Notes: a model not told the origin generated them from the letters alone. A stretch of 64,000 nt of DNA from Xestospongia muta (GCA_963693285.1 OY848920.1:7763135-7827134); one strand, 5' to 3'; positions 44,380-56,896 are shown, counted from the first letter of the stretch. Numbers and translations: made by a program.

Positions 44380-45150
44380 ATATATTGGAGACACCATGTG
44401 GTCTCACTAAGGTGATGTTTCATAATGGCCTTGCTATCATAAACATCAAATAAATATCTCTAAGCTCATGTGCCAACAATCATTTTAAAACAGTGATAGT
44501 CATAGTAAGTCTACCTTTTTTCCTGTTGTCTACAACATAACAACAGACAATAATACAACAGAGATGTTATATAGTCTCCACTGACATGATGTTTCATAGT
44601 GAAATATCTATTATAGAGATGAAGTAAATGTCCCTGAGGTCATGTGCCCACATTCAATTTCAAACAATAATAACTAACTCAATCTTTATAAAATCATAAC
44701 ACCAGACAATACAACAGAGATACTATATAGCCCCACTGAGGTGATGTTTTCAATGAGGAATTACTATCATAAATTAAAAAATCTAGAAAACTCCCTTAAG
44801 GTCACGTGCCCACATTTAATTTTGAACAATAATAACTAACTCAACCTTTATAAAAATCATAACACCAGACAATACAACAGAGATACTATGTAGCCCCACT
44901 GAGGTGATGTTTTCAATGTGGAATCACTATTACAAATTTAATGACCAAGAAAACTCCCTTAAGGTCATGTGCCCACATCTAATCTCATGATTATGATATG
45001 TCATCTTTTATAAAAACCATCTACAACATATGACAACATACAACAGGAAAAAGACTCCATTATATTACTGTATATAATCTCCATTAAAGTGGGGTAACAT
45101 TTTCTAAAAAGAAAATAAAAGCTATCATTACGATAAAGGAAACTTCCCTA
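44380..45150. repeat. ~165-bp tandem repeats
   Basis: About five copies. Each has CATGTGCCCACAT, AACAATAATAACTAACTCAA, CACCAGACAATACAACAGAG, and CCCCACTGAGGTGATGTTT. The best copies are at about 44641-44807 and 44808-44968. They lie immediately upstream of the lipid-transfer pseudogene. Confidence 0.85.
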
Positions 45151-45283
45151 AAGTCCTGTGCCCCCATTTCATTTCCGACTATATATATATATATAAATCA
45201 ACCTATCGTCCTATTATCTAATTATTGATTCATGTATGAACTACAGTGAAGTATATTTCTTACCTTACATTTTTTGAGTCAGG

Positions 45284-47525
45284 ATGCTTGCAATGCAGAT
45301 TCTATTCAAAGTCATTGCACTTGCTTTGTTGATTGTCCCCCTCTCTCGAGCACAAGATGACGATACATACGATGGTTACATTAAAACTAATGATTGCAAG
45401 GTTTTTATATCTCTTAGTGTTATTGTTATTTGCACTATCTCTTTTATAGGAGAATACTTTGTGTGCATATGACTACTCTGTTAAAGTAGAACTCAGTAAT
45501 GGAGAGGGAGTACTTATCTCTGCTAATGTAAAGATTGCCTGTGATTCAGGTATTAAAGCAATTCACCATAATAATTTGCAATAACAATTGCTCTCTTTGT
45601 TTAGTTGGACTATTTAGAAGCAATTACTCAACAGTTTATTGTCTTAGTGTATCTAATGTTGTTGCTATGGTAACCAATGTCACAGATGAAAATGGATGAG
45701 ACTCAAGCATATGGTATTGATATGAGTAAGTGGTTTTGTTTTGCACAAAGTACTACTGGTAAGATATTGGGAGTGTTTCATCCAAAAAATGAGGATAGAG
45801 AAATTGTTAATTTTAAGAAGGACATAGCATCAGCATTTCAAGCAAACTTTAGGGAAACAACAGAGAGAGATGGGAGAGATTCACAATCATTCCATCGCTC
45901 ACATTATAGGTAAATATGTATCATTGTATTTGTCATCTCTTCTATATTATTTTCACAGATTTTATTCAGAAAATAGTCGACAGATACAGATGAGAACAGT
46001 GGACGAGGGTGACATCATGGAGTATGCTGGAAACTTTAAAAATCTCAAGAAATCACTACGTTTCCACCAAGAAGATAAAATAGAAATAGACAAGAAAAAA
46101 AGAATTTATTTTTCTACAGGAAAAAGTACAATTGATGTGAGAAGTACTGGTAAACCAGACGAAGAGAAAGACAAAGAAGATTTGACACCTGATATGCCAT
46201 CTTTGAAAGCCATATCTGAATATAAACTTATCCTATCCTACTGTGAAGAAAACTTGTATCCTACTATTAAAAAAAAGTCTTGCCTTGTTCGCAGTTTAAA
46301 ATCTAAAGGCATTACTGATGACATTATAGCCAAGAATGACCAAGGTATATATATAGATTAGAGATGCTGTCTATTTTATATATATAAATATATATTGTGC
46401 CAATTTTATATAATTATTCAGCACTGGAAGATAAAATGGACATGAAGGAATTGTATGATGTGTTGCCATCGATTGATGAAACTATAAAAAGGATAACACA
46501 AGATACTGAATCAAGAAAAACATGCAAGTTGATTATCATTTTTGCTTCAATTGAATGTTTGTTTACAGTAGCAAAATTATTGATGAACTGGAGACGTTTA
46601 ATGACTTTAGAAGCAACAAATGGACCTCTTCCAGGAAAAAAAGCTATTCTTCCCCAGGTCATCCTGAAGTTAAAAGAAGCAAGTTACTATATATAGAAAT
46701 AAATGATTTTTTATTTTAAATGCAGACCATCAGTAGAGGACACAATGCAAGTCAAGAAAGAAAAGTGCTTTATGACTTGTTAAATTCAGAAGGTAGTCTT
46801 GAAGCACAGAAGGTATCACTATTACTACTGATACATATATAGAATGATCTTGTTTTTATAGGCATTGGTTGAGATGCTTCACCATCCACTACATGAAGAG
46901 GAGCGTATGATTTTACTACTTCAAATTGCACTTCTCTCTTCTGTTCATCCTTCAACTGTGGAATATCTTAAAAACTATCTGGAACATTCAGATAATGTAA
47001 ATCAATTAGTCTTGACCTTTACTACCCTTGGTCGTCATAGCAACGTAGAAGACAGTGTTGTTAAAACATTGTCAAAGGAACTTAAAAAAGCTGTTAAAAT
47101 TTATCAAATCGAAGGTGATCCTTCTTTTGTTCTAAATGTTATTCATGCACTAGGTAACACTGGATCAAAGATTATCTCTTTGCTTTTGCCATTTCTGTCA
47201 TCCAGTCATCTTAGTCTTCAACTAACATCTATAGACGCTCTAAGAACAGTCTCTCGTGATGAAGCAGTGCAAGATGCTTTTGTTCACTTAGTGAATGACT
47301 CTACACATATTGAACCAGTAGTTAAAATTGTTGAAACCTTACTTTTCCCCTTCAAACAATCAATTTACATCTCTGACATTCCTGAAGATGCTGGAAAGGT
47401 TCTATAGAGAAAGAGCTAATGAAAGTTCTGGTTAATGCTGCCATCAAGTTTCAAAATATAGATTTAGATAATGCCATAAAAATATATCTCAATTTTGTAG
47501 ATACTCCAGAAGCACAGTGTAATAT
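45284..47525 (+). pseudogene. Large lipid-transfer protein (vitellogenin-N type) pseudogene
   Basis: Exon blocks: 45284-45400, 45450-45549, 45605-45909, 45959-46344, 46422-46657, 46726-46812 and 46862 onward. It starts with a signal peptide (MLAMQILFKVIALALLIVPL). The N-terminal barrel shows YDYSVKVELSNGEGVLISA and GKILGVFHPKNEDREIVNFK, as in vitellogenin-like lipoproteins. The helical part has VLNVIHALGNTGSKIISLLL and LTSIDALRTVSRDEA. Breaks: the third block shifts frame near 45690 (TGA at 45698 in the incoming frame). The last block hits TAG at 47405 and continues in another frame (KELMKVLVNAAIKFQNIDL) to 47525. The rest of a normal lipid-transfer protein is absent. Further relics of the gene may lie at 47610-47870. 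Confidence 0.65.
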
Positions 47526-47609
47526 ATGTAGTTGACCGAGATAAGTGATTATAAATGATAACTCAACACAAATAAGATAAAGACTTAACAGACATACATC
47601 AATTCACTC

Positions 47610-47870
47610 ATGTGGAGCCTTCTTTAGCAGACTCAAAGATTAATGAACAAACTAGAGCTTTAATTAATCATATTAGGATGATTTTCAAGATAGCTTAATC
47701 ATGGAGAGAACAATTTATCCTTGGATCCAATAAACCAGGTCTTCTTCATAGTGTTCAATATGTTCTTACCATTTAAACAGGATCTTGTCCTAATTGCTCA
47801 TGTTTATCTCTTGTTTACTTGCTTGAAGCTGCTGCTGACAAGTTAACTGCTCTTTCATTTATCTGTTATA
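47610..47870 (+). repeat. ~255-bp duplicated segment, copy 1 (possible lipid-transfer exon relic)
   Basis: Nearly the same as 51540-51795. It reads INEQTRALINHIRMIFKIA, a stop, SWREQFILGSNKPGLLHSVQ, a stop, then LEAAADKLTALS. This looks like decayed coding sequence of the lipid-transfer gene just upstream (inference). Confidence 0.75.
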
Positions 47871-47874
47871 CATG

Positions 47875-48085
47875 ATGTTAATGCTTTCAATTAACTTTAT
47901 AGACGTGAAACTTGAGTGACCATGAGTTGGATATAAAAAGTCTATTCCAGCAGTGATAATGAGCATATATAGAATGTTAGTTTATTACTTGACATACATT
48001 ATGTAACACAATGCACTTATGTATATTTAAAGACTTATAATAGAAACTGCACTCCATATTTAGAGTAGAGATCATAATAATCTTA
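47875..48085 (+). repeat. Dispersed ~210-bp repeat, copy 2
   Basis: Matches 43390-43605 (TAGACGTGAAACTTGAGTGA, then CCATGAGTTGGAT and CTCCATATTTAGAGTAG). Confidence 0.75.
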
Positions 48086-48305
48086 GAATATACAAGGTGA
48101 CTCCAATATACTCATCACTAATGTCAAATGTGATCATTGTATCATCTTTTATGGCATTAATTAATCAACTATAAGTTTGAAAAATACAAAATTAACTGTC
48201 TACAACATAACTAAAAGTTGAACTCTAACTACTATATAACTGAACAGTTTTACTCAAACTAGATTCTACAAAAGCATAAAAAAACATGAAAATTAATTCA
48301 GACTC

Positions 48306-49937
48306 TCAAATTTCTGTTTTTGTGACTACAATCTGACTGACTGCAACTCCTTTGTACGTGCCACGAACGTTATACTGAAATGTTTTTCCAGTTTCTAGAA
48401 AGTATTTCATAGTCCCCGTGTATGGTATATTGATAACTCCTTCAAAGACGGTTGCAGTGGCTTCAACTGTCTTACGTGGAGGAACATCAATCTGGAAATT
48501 ATAAGATCTTGTTGTTGTAGTAGTTGTTTCGCGACTACGTGTCCCTGATAAGCCTACCTTCACACGAACACCAAACTTTGCGCTTTTCTCAATGAATAAA
48601 GCTGATCCACGCACCTCAAATTCGGCACTAACTTCCTTTTCCAGTGATTTCGTAGTGGACCATGATTCTTTTTCTGTAATGGCCTTGCTTCCTGAGAGAG
48701 TATAGTGACTTGCAATCGATGAGTGATTGTTATTGTATGTGACAGTGTCGATACGAATTGGTTTTGTTCTAAGAGCAAGAGTGTGTAGTGAAGGATATCT
48801 AATATTGCTGAGGATAGCTTTTTCCACTCGACGCAATATTAGAAATCCAAGTGCATCCAAGTCGTCTCCAGCTCGAAGTTGAACCCCAACGAGAATTCCA
48901 GATCCTATGGGTGGGCGGTAGGGACCATTTCTTTGTCCTGAAGAATGAACTTCAAATTTTCTTCCTTTATTTGTTCTAAAACGAAGACCAGCTACTCGTC
49001 CAGCTAATCCACACTTACCATTACCCCAAATCTCAAGACTTCGAAGTAATTCACCAGGTTCAAAATAGAACTTCTCACTTTCATCACCTTTTTTATGTCC
49101 ATAGGTATAACGTCTACCATTAGTTATTTCTACTTGAATAGATCTGATTGTACGCTTATCCACCCACACCTTTAAAGACCTAACAACTTCTCCTATTCTT
49201 TCTCCATTAAAATTTATTGTGCGAAAGACTCCACCGCTTCCACCTACTATATATTTTGTAGTAAAGTAATTTGTTTTGTCTCTCCCGTTTTGTCTGAGGC
49301 AACCTATACCTGCTGCTGAAAAAACCCTTTCATTTTGAGTTTGATTGTCCTTTTCACTTTTTTCATCTCTAATTGACGGAATCTGTGAAATAGAATTGTC
49401 ATCGTTAACTTCTTGCAAAATCATTTCTTTTTCTACGTCTGGAATTTCCTCCTTCTCTTGATATTGCTCGTTTGTATCAATTTTTTTGTCTTGTAATTGG
49501 CTTTGCATTGTTTCCTTTTCAATGTCAGGAAATTCACTCTCTTGATGTTGATCATTTGTATCAGCAAAGGTATCATAATCTTCTAGTTCGTTATAGCCAA
49601 TATCATTTTGATTTTCACTTTTTTCATTTCTAATTGACTGCATCTGTGAAAGAGGATTATCATCGTTAACTTCTTGCAAAACCATTTCCTTGTCTGGAAT
49701 TACATCCTTCTCTTGATATTTATCGTTTATATCAATTTCTTCGTTTTGCAATTTGCTTTGCATTGTTTCCTTTTCCATGTCAGGAAATTCACTCTCTTCA
49801 TGTTGATCACTTGTATCAGCAAAGGTATCGTAATCTTCTAGTTCGTTATAGCCAATATCATTTTGGTTTTGAACAGGAGTGGCTATCACGTTATATCCGA
49901 GACACACTATTAACAGTAGTACCCTTGTCAGCGTCAT
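48306..49937 (-). CDS. Secreted jacalin-like plus aerolysin-like pore-former-type protein
   Basis: Single exon on the minus strand, 543 aa. Residues 1-20 form a signal peptide (VLLLIVCLGYNVIA). Residues about 24-108 and 109-195 are two copies of an acidic repeat (NDIGYNELEDYDTFADT, then SEFPD.EKETMQS and LQEVNDDN). From about 229 to 370 comes a jacalin-like beta-prism region (YIVGGSGGVFRTINFNGERI; LEIWGNGKCGLAGRVAGLRF). From about 395 to 535 comes a region with the Ser/Thr-rich alternating pattern of aerolysin-type domains, including SHYTLSGSKAITEKESWSTT, a TTTTTTRSYNFQIDVPPRKT block and VRGTYKGVAVSQIVV. Such lectin-aerolysin proteins in animals bind glycans and may insert into membranes. Pore formation here is inference. 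The acidic repeats might act as a propeptide. No introns. Confidence 0.8.
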   Translation of the reverse strand: MTLTRVLLLIVCLGYNVIATPVQNQNDIGYNELEDYDTFADTSDQHEESEFPDMEKETMQSKLQNEEIDINDKYQEKDVIPDKEMVLQEVNDDNPLSQMQSIRNEKSENQNDIGYNELEDYDTFADTNDQHQESEFPDIEKETMQSQLQDKKIDTNEQYQEKEEIPDVEKEMILQEVNDDNSISQIPSIRDEKSEKDNQTQNERVFSAAGIGCLRQNGRDKTNYFTTKYIVGGSGGVFRTINFNGERIGEVVRSLKVWVDKRTIRSIQVEITNGRRYTYGHKKGDESEKFYFEPGELLRSLEIWGNGKCGLAGRVAGLRFRTNKGRKFEVHSSGQRNGPYRPPIGSGILVGVQLRAGDDLDALGFLILRRVEKAILSNIRYPSLHTLALRTKPIRIDTVTYNNNHSSIASHYTLSGSKAITEKESWSTTKSLEKEVSAEFEVRGSALFIEKSAKFGVRVKVGLSGTRSRETTTTTTRSYNFQIDVPPRKTVEATATVFEGVINIPYTGTMKYFLETGKTFQYNVRGTYKGVAVSQIVVTKTEI

Positions 49938-50754
49938 GATTCTCCGAGATGCACTAACTAGTTTTTTCGATCAATTTTTCGAACTTTTATACACACACGC
50001 ACATCCTTCGCCCACAAATAAGGCGAGTAAACAATTATCATTCAAAATTACGAATTACACAACTGACACACGCCTACTTGTTTTAGCTAACTACAGGAGA
50101 CCATGTAGTGATAAAGTTTCAGCCAGGTGTATACCAACAAATGTATATTAGTGAGATGAGTTTATAATACAGTTTAATAACTTTATCATAACATACATAG
50201 TCCAACATAGATCTGGTTTATTGAACCTGAAAGAGTATAATGAAAATGTACCTAAGTTAATCACTATTATGTATATTAGTTACTATAGTTAGCGATGAGT
50301 CATCAGTTTCCTTTTTGATTTGTCAACATATATCAGTCAGTAGCTTCATTGTAGAGCTCAGTAATTACTTAATTACAGTAATTTATAACAGAAACCACAT
50401 AATTATAACTAGCACACATGTCTTTATTAGAAACGTTTACTAATCTCTAATTGTCCTGACAAACTAAAATTTCAATGTATAAGTGATGGGTTAAGAAAGT
50501 GGTTGGATATTTAAATACTAGTAAGAGAGTTCTCCATACCAACTGTCCTGTTATTAATCACACTGTGACAGCCCTCACCTTAGGCTAAGCGTCCATGAAA
50601 ATTCATTTGTGTAACTGGTGACACATTAAATAGTAAGTATATTATACCACTGTCAACCAGTACTAGTAATAAAGACATTGAGATGCTGACCCTCCATATA
50701 AAGTTATGTGTATAGTTGTCCATAAAATCATTATTTTCTGCATAGGCAAAAAAA
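49938..50754. other. Upstream region of the aerolysin-like gene
   Basis: No gene recognised. A 90-codon open frame on the plus strand at 49879-50151 is mostly antisense to the signal-peptide region and is not called. Confidence 0.45.
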
Positions 50755-50949
50755 GATTTGTGACCTGATTTGTGAAAAACACTGTTAAAACATCTCGAAA
50801 AATAGGTTTGTATACATACAGTTACTATATATGCATAACTATTCTATATGTATGCAAAATTGTTTTTGTTATGTTTTAACAGTGTTTTTTCACAAATCAG
50901 GTCACAAATGTTTTGACAGAAGTGGCCCCTTTTTGCAAATCAGGTCACA
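50755..50949. mobile_element. Palindromic MITE with ~38-bp inverted arms
   Basis: The left arm ATTTGTGACCTGATTTGTGA followed by AAAACACTGTTAAAACAT (about 50756-50793) is repeated inverted as ATGTTTTAACAGTGTTTTTT, then CACAAATCAGGTCACAAAT (50871-50909), nearly perfectly. An outer arm ends TGCAAATCAGGTCACA at 50949. No coding capacity. A half copy is at 24213-24351. Confidence 0.85.
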
Positions 50950-50974
50950 TTAATATCTATAAGGATGACATAGT

Positions 50975-51310
50975 ATAACCAAGTACCTCAATCAGTTAAA
51001 GATACTGAAGTAACTCATATATGCCAAAGTAAACCACAAATACTATATATCAATACAAGATGCCAAAGTAAACCAAGTACCTAAAACAGTTAAAAAAATG
51101 AATTAATTCACGCACCTATTTGTGAAAGTAAACCATAAATTCTTTATATTAATATCTACAAGACGCCAAAGTAAACCAAGTACCTCAAACAGTTAAAGAT
51201 AATGAGTTAACTCATATATGCCAAAGTAAACAATAAATCCTTAATATCTACAAGACATGAAAGTAAAACCACATATATTTCTACAAGATGCTAAATTAAA
51301 GAAAAGCAAT
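50975..51310. repeat. ~100-bp tandem repeats
   Basis: Three to four copies with GCCAAAGTAAACCAAGTACC, TCAAACAGTTAAAGATAATG, AACTCATATATGCCAAAGTA and ATCTACAAGA. Further degenerate traces continue to about 51430. Confidence 0.8.
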
Positions 51311-51539
51311 TTATCTCATATCTATAAGTGGTGTCAAAAATATTATCAAGAATATATTAATGTAATCTATGTATCTCATGTCTATTAAAGATATCCAAGA
51401 AAAACATAAATGCCAAAGTAAACTACATATTGATGATGATAAGAATAGTCTCAGTCTTTAACAGAGGATGTAAAAAAACTATACTGCATTCATGATATCT
51501 TATTCTCATGCATTTCAACAAATTAACCACAAAGAATGG

Positions 51540-51795
51540 AGCCTTCTTTAGGAGACTCAGTGATTAATGAACAAAATAGAGCTTTAATTAATCAGATTAG
51601 AATGATTTTCAAGATAGCTTAATCATGGAGAGAACAATTTATCCTTGGATCCAATAAACCAGGTCTTCTTCATAGTGTTCAATATGTTCTTACCATTTAA
51701 ACAGGATCTTGTCCTAATATTGCACATGTTTATCTCTTGTTTACTTGCTTGAAGCTGTTGCTGACAAGTTAAGTGCTCTTTCATTTATCTGTTAT
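51540..51795 (+). repeat. ~255-bp duplicated segment, copy 2
   Basis: Near-identical to 47610-47870, with the same internal stops (GGAGCCTTCTTTAG.AGACTC.. through CTTGAAGCTG.TGCTGACAAG). The shared stops indicate it was copied after the coding sequence had decayed. Confidence 0.85.
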
Positions 51796-51799
51796 ATTA

Positions 51800-52599
51800 A
51801 AAAGCTGTACAAAACAATGAATCATTATATCTATTATCTAATATATAAGCCAGCAAGTATACAAAAAAATAGAAATTAACAATATTTTTAACTTCTGCAC
51901 ATCATAAGACAAGGCTTACTTAATTATCTCAAATAGTTTTTACATAATTATAGTATAATTGCAACTGTAAACATTTCAAACATATAAAGGGTAATTGATA
52001 GCATAGTGATTGTTCATACCCAGCCCTTCCATGTAATATTCTGGATCCATTTAAACTACAGCTTGCACAATGTAGCTGTACTTTGTATTGATAATGGCAA
52101 TATATTACATGTACATACCAAGTACATGAAAAAGGCTATATATTATAAGGTGTATATAATTATATTCCAGGATATAATATTATCATTGTTATTCATAGCT
52201 CAAAGATAGGTATATTGTTAAACAACAGTTTGGTATGTGTCCTAAGTCTAATTACATTTGAACGACTTGTAAACAATAGTAGTATGCAAACTAGAGTCTC
52301 ATTGTGAGGCTTATTTACAGGGTCAATTAAGGTACCATGAATTGGTGGATGTTGAACTACCCACCCTCATGATGTTCAAATAATGAAATGATCAAACAAC
52401 AAGGTTCAAGTATGCAGGACGATTAAAATTCACTATTAAATTGAATTAAGAACCAATACACAAGTTGTTATCATACAAGTAGAGACTATATAAGTAAGTT
52501 ATTATAACTGATTCATATCACTTTGGTTGACTGTTTGCTCATGCAAAAATATATTGAAAAGTGATACTATTTTGATCACTAGTTAATATAGACTATATA
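51800..52599. other. Intergenic stretch
   Basis: No gene, repeat family or structured element recognised. Confidence 0.4.
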
Positions 52600-52950
52600 A
52601 TTTGTGTGCATAGATAAAGAACTTTTTGAATTGGACATGTTTGTTGTGTGTTGAGATGGTCTTAATATATATTCCATAATGACTGTACACAATGACACTG
52701 CTATATTATATAGCTATGGTGACAGCCTTCACACACAAGTCCATGCAGCATCCAGATAAGTTGTTTCCTTTATATAACTATTGAGTTAAATAGAAAGTTG
52801 TTTTGACAATGAACTACATGACTGTCAATTAGCGGCCTAGTTTTAGTGATTAAGGGGCGGGGATCAGTTGAGCACTTCCTGCGTGCCATCTATGTATGAT
52901 TCGACACGCCCTCCGTTGTCTGCCATACATAAATCAGATCTGTGTAGGTC

Positions 52951-53439
52951 ATGGCTGATAGAAAAACGTTAGGAAAAGCTGCAAAGAATGCTATCACTCG
53001 ACATGTCCTTGACCTGACAACTGTTACAGACGCAAATTTACAGACAGTCATACTAGCCTGTGAACAAGAGAAACTTATTTCCCCAACTATTACAGGAACA
53101 CTTTTAGATGGGTTAACTGGCCGGTCTTCTCGAGATAGAGCTCATAAACTAGTTAATCATATTCAGAGCACTGTTGAAATTGTTCCGAGTTCTTTGGATA
53201 CCTTTCTTTCTGTTTTGGTTGACACGGCAGAAGGGAGCCCAGCAACTAAACAAGTGGCTGATGATGTTGCTACAGAATGTAAGTGCCCTAGTGGTAATCA
53301 TGTATGTCCATGTTATATAATAATATATTAATTTTGTTTTCATTGATTTGTAGATGGGTATGAACTACCCAGATATTCTGGTGGTGTATCTGGTGATCAA
53401 AAACCATCTAGTACCCCAATAACAGCAGGTTAGTTTGTG

Positions 53440-53491
<52 letters not shown>

Positions 53492-54831
53492 CTGTGGCTT
53501 AGAAGTATATATCAGCAATATCAGATCTGGACCCTAAAATATAAATCAGCTCAATGCTTGGGGAAGCTAAGGGTTGAATGTCTGATATTAATAGCTGCTA
53601 TAGATCAAGAAATCAAAGTCATAGTACATGTGATATATTCTATACTATAGGATATGAAACATCACAGCGTCTCATCATATTATCCAAAAGGTGTTATTCT
53701 TATGTATGCTCAATGATGCAATATGACCTCATAACACACTTCTGGTGTATTATGAATATTATTTGTGGTCTTGTCTGTGCTCTTATAACACACCTGCCAC
53801 AATGACATATACAACCTCTTAACACTTTTGTGTTCTTGTAATTTATAGTATAACATTATTTATTTGTAAGTATAACTGTATGCTTAATGTAGTTATTGGA
53901 TGGCCAGCATGTATAAAGTGGCTAAAAAAATTATTTTCTCACGCTTTGTGACCTTAAAAAGTATCAGGCTTATATAAGTACCTAATTTTTATAAAGTAAT
54001 ATATAGACTTGCAAAAAATTCAAACAAGCTTTTTATATTTCTTTTTTATAGTACTTCATAAGTGGTAACATTCATAATTTGACATGACAAAATCATATTT
54101 GACAAAAGAAATAGACCATTAGCTGCTATATAAGTAGTTTCTAGACGCTATTTGCAGAGTTAGTCCTTTATTTATTAATAATAATAATTGTTGTTTGTTA
54201 ATTTTAATAACTAGCAAATAACTAGTCAGTTGTACCATCACATATAAAGCAAGAAATAACATATTTAAAATGGATTTATGAATGACAATGCAAGTAATTA
54301 TGTGAACCAAATTGCTGTTCACTGTCATTTATAGACGTTTATTCTCTTTTTAAAATGTTTTATATGTTATATAATGAATATCAAAGGTTCAAATATCGAT
54401 TCTTCTCTTTATCTTTTACATAAACACATTATGCTAATATTATAAATGAGTTCTATTTATCTGTTCTTTTATGTTGTGTAGGTTGTGGTTCTGCGTTGAA
54501 CTCTGATGCTGCTAAGAAAGCTCTAGTTCAATGTGCTGACCTGATTGTTGAATCAACAATTGATCCTAATGGTTTAGCTAGAAAACTTTATGTAAAAGAA
54601 GTTATATCTGAGAATGAATACAAAAGAATAAAAGACAATAGAACGAGAGATTCTGAAGAGGAACGTCGTGATACGATTCTTGATTATGTTAAAGACCGTA
54701 TCAAGCATAATGCTGATATTTTTACAACTTTCTTGGAAGTATTAAAAAAGGATTTAAATCGAGATGACTTAGCTGACAAAATTATGGCAAAATATAAAAG
54801 TAAGCTGAATTATTTTATCTCTAGTGTGTGA
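52951..54831 (+). CDS. Tandem CARD-like domain protein X
   Basis: Three exons, 52951-53278, 53354-53428 and 54482-54831, give 250 aa in one frame with phase-1 introns. Exon 1 (MADRKTLGKAAKNAIT) encodes a CARD-like six-helix domain (ILACEQEKLISPTITGTLLD; IVPSSLDTFLSVLVDTAEGS). Exon 2 is a short linker (ELPRYSGGVSGDQKPSS). Exon 3 encodes a second CARD-like domain (CADLIVESTIDPNGLARKLY; NADIFTTFLEVLKKDLNRDD). Both resemble the exon-2 and exon-5 domains of the gene at 27497. The end is uncertain: GTAAGC after AKYKA-type position 54799 could be a donor to a further exon; without it, translation stops at TGA 54829-54831. Likely an adaptor acting by CARD-CARD contacts (inference). Confidence 0.78.
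53438..53485. repeat. (TA)n microsatellite in intron 2 of X
   Basis: About 23 TA units begin roughly 10 bases after the donor. The same tract is in gene Y. Confidence 0.95.
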
Positions 54832-55769
54832 TCAGATCCATTTCATTTAGCATTGATCTAGAGCACACAGTAAGAAGTCAAAAATTTGGAGTCTGACTTG
54901 ATCAATGTAATCAGATTAATATACATAGTTTATTGTTTTATTTTTTAAACACATAGCATGCAACAGGATCCACCTATTTTAGCATTGATCCAAAGTACAG
55001 AGTAAGAAGTAAAAAATTAGTTTAGAATCTCACATATTAAGATTAATGTACAACAATATAGCTAAGACATAATATTCTGTTATTATGCCAATATGTTTTT
55101 GTTGTAGTAAAGTTATTGTTTTTAAATAGTAAAAATTGCTATACATGTAACTTTTAAAGTTGCTATTAAAAGTCAACGCAAAGGATAAGCTGATTTTTGT
55201 TCTGATTGCTTCCACCATACTACATACGAAGGTCCAATTGGCAAGAAAAACAGTATGTTGGGTAGGATCTCGTCATTGAAAACATCAGTAATGAGATTAA
55301 GCCCCACTATAATTTGTGTGCATAAACAAAGAACTTGAAATGGCCATGTTTTTTGTGTGTTGAGACGGTCTATATATATTCCATTGTGACTGTACACAAT
55401 GACACAGCAGTATTATATAGCTATAGTGATAGGCTTCACACACGGGTCCATGTAGCATCTGGAATCTCCTCTAACTATTGAGTTAGATAGAAAATTTATT
55501 GCTTTGACAATTTACTACATGACTGTCAATTAGTAGTCTAATTTAGTCATTACAAGATTGTATATATATATTCACTCACATCAACTGGACTAAACTGATT
55601 ATACTGTAATCAAAGCAGACATCAAGATAATTTGGTGTTATTTTAACCCTTTATATCCGGAACAACCTTTTATTAAGTTTATCACATGTACATGACCTGT
55701 TATCATTTCCTCCCACCTATGCATGACTCGACACACCCTCCGTTGTTTGTCATAAAGACTGTGTAGGTC

Positions 55770-56641
55770 ATGGCTGATAGAAAAGCGTTAGGAAGAGCTG
55801 CAAAAAATGCCATCACTAGTCATATTGTTGATCTAACTACTGTTACAGAAGCAAATTTGGAGAAAGTCATACTATCCTGTGAACAAGAGAAGTTAATTAT
55901 GCCAACTTTTAAGGGAACACTTTTAGATAGGTCAACTGGCCAATCTACTCGAGAAAGAGCTCGAAAACTAGTTGATCATATTCAGAACTCTGTCGAAATT
56001 GTTCCAAACTCTTTGGATACCTTTCTTTTTGTTTTAGTTGACACAGCAGAAGGGAGCCTAGTTACTGAACAAGTAGCTGCTGATGTTGCTGCAACATGTA
56101 AGTGTCATCATGTATGTATGGAAGTTGAGGACAGACACACCAACAACTATTTCCAATTTCTTTGGTGCATCTTTGCATATTTGAAATTCCAATTAATGAC
56201 CAAGTTTGTACTGAAGCCGAGGGCAAACATTATAATAATTATACAACCAAAATCAGGAACCCGGCCAAGCTGGAAACAACTAACAGCTGCTCAATTGTAA
56301 GAGACTGCTCGTGGTATTCATTCTCTGGGTTTTATTTAGTAAGAAGAAAAGCCTAACAAAAATTAGAAATGGTGTACATGCCAAGAATGAAATAAGGAAT
56401 TGGAACTCATCAACTGGATTGCTAATAAGATTTTTTAAATGTGTAAAGGTGCATGGAAGAAGTAGGAAATTGGAATCAGAATGTCCATCCTTGGTTTCCC
56501 TATGAATGCCTGCCTTGTTATAATACTACATTAATTTTATTTCACTGATTTATAGATGGGCATGAACTACCAAAATATTCTGGTACTATTTCAGGTGGTC
56601 AACAACCATCTTCTAGTACTCCAATGACAGCAGGTATGTGT

Positions 56642-56690
<49 letters not shown>

Positions 56691-56852
56691 TAGTTATAAG
56701 AACTTGTAAGTGCTATAAAAGGTTATATATATATTCCATGATGTTGTTAAGCTAGAGATGTATCATATGACTTCTCTATATATAGCAGTTAGTAATATTG
56801 AGGTCTGTTGAAGTTATGGTACACCTATATATATATATTTAATATACTGTGG

Positions 56853-56896
<44 letters not shown>

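Noticed and set aside
56162..56505. Open frames in intron 1 of gene Y
   Set aside because: Intronic; absent from gene X and without domain features.
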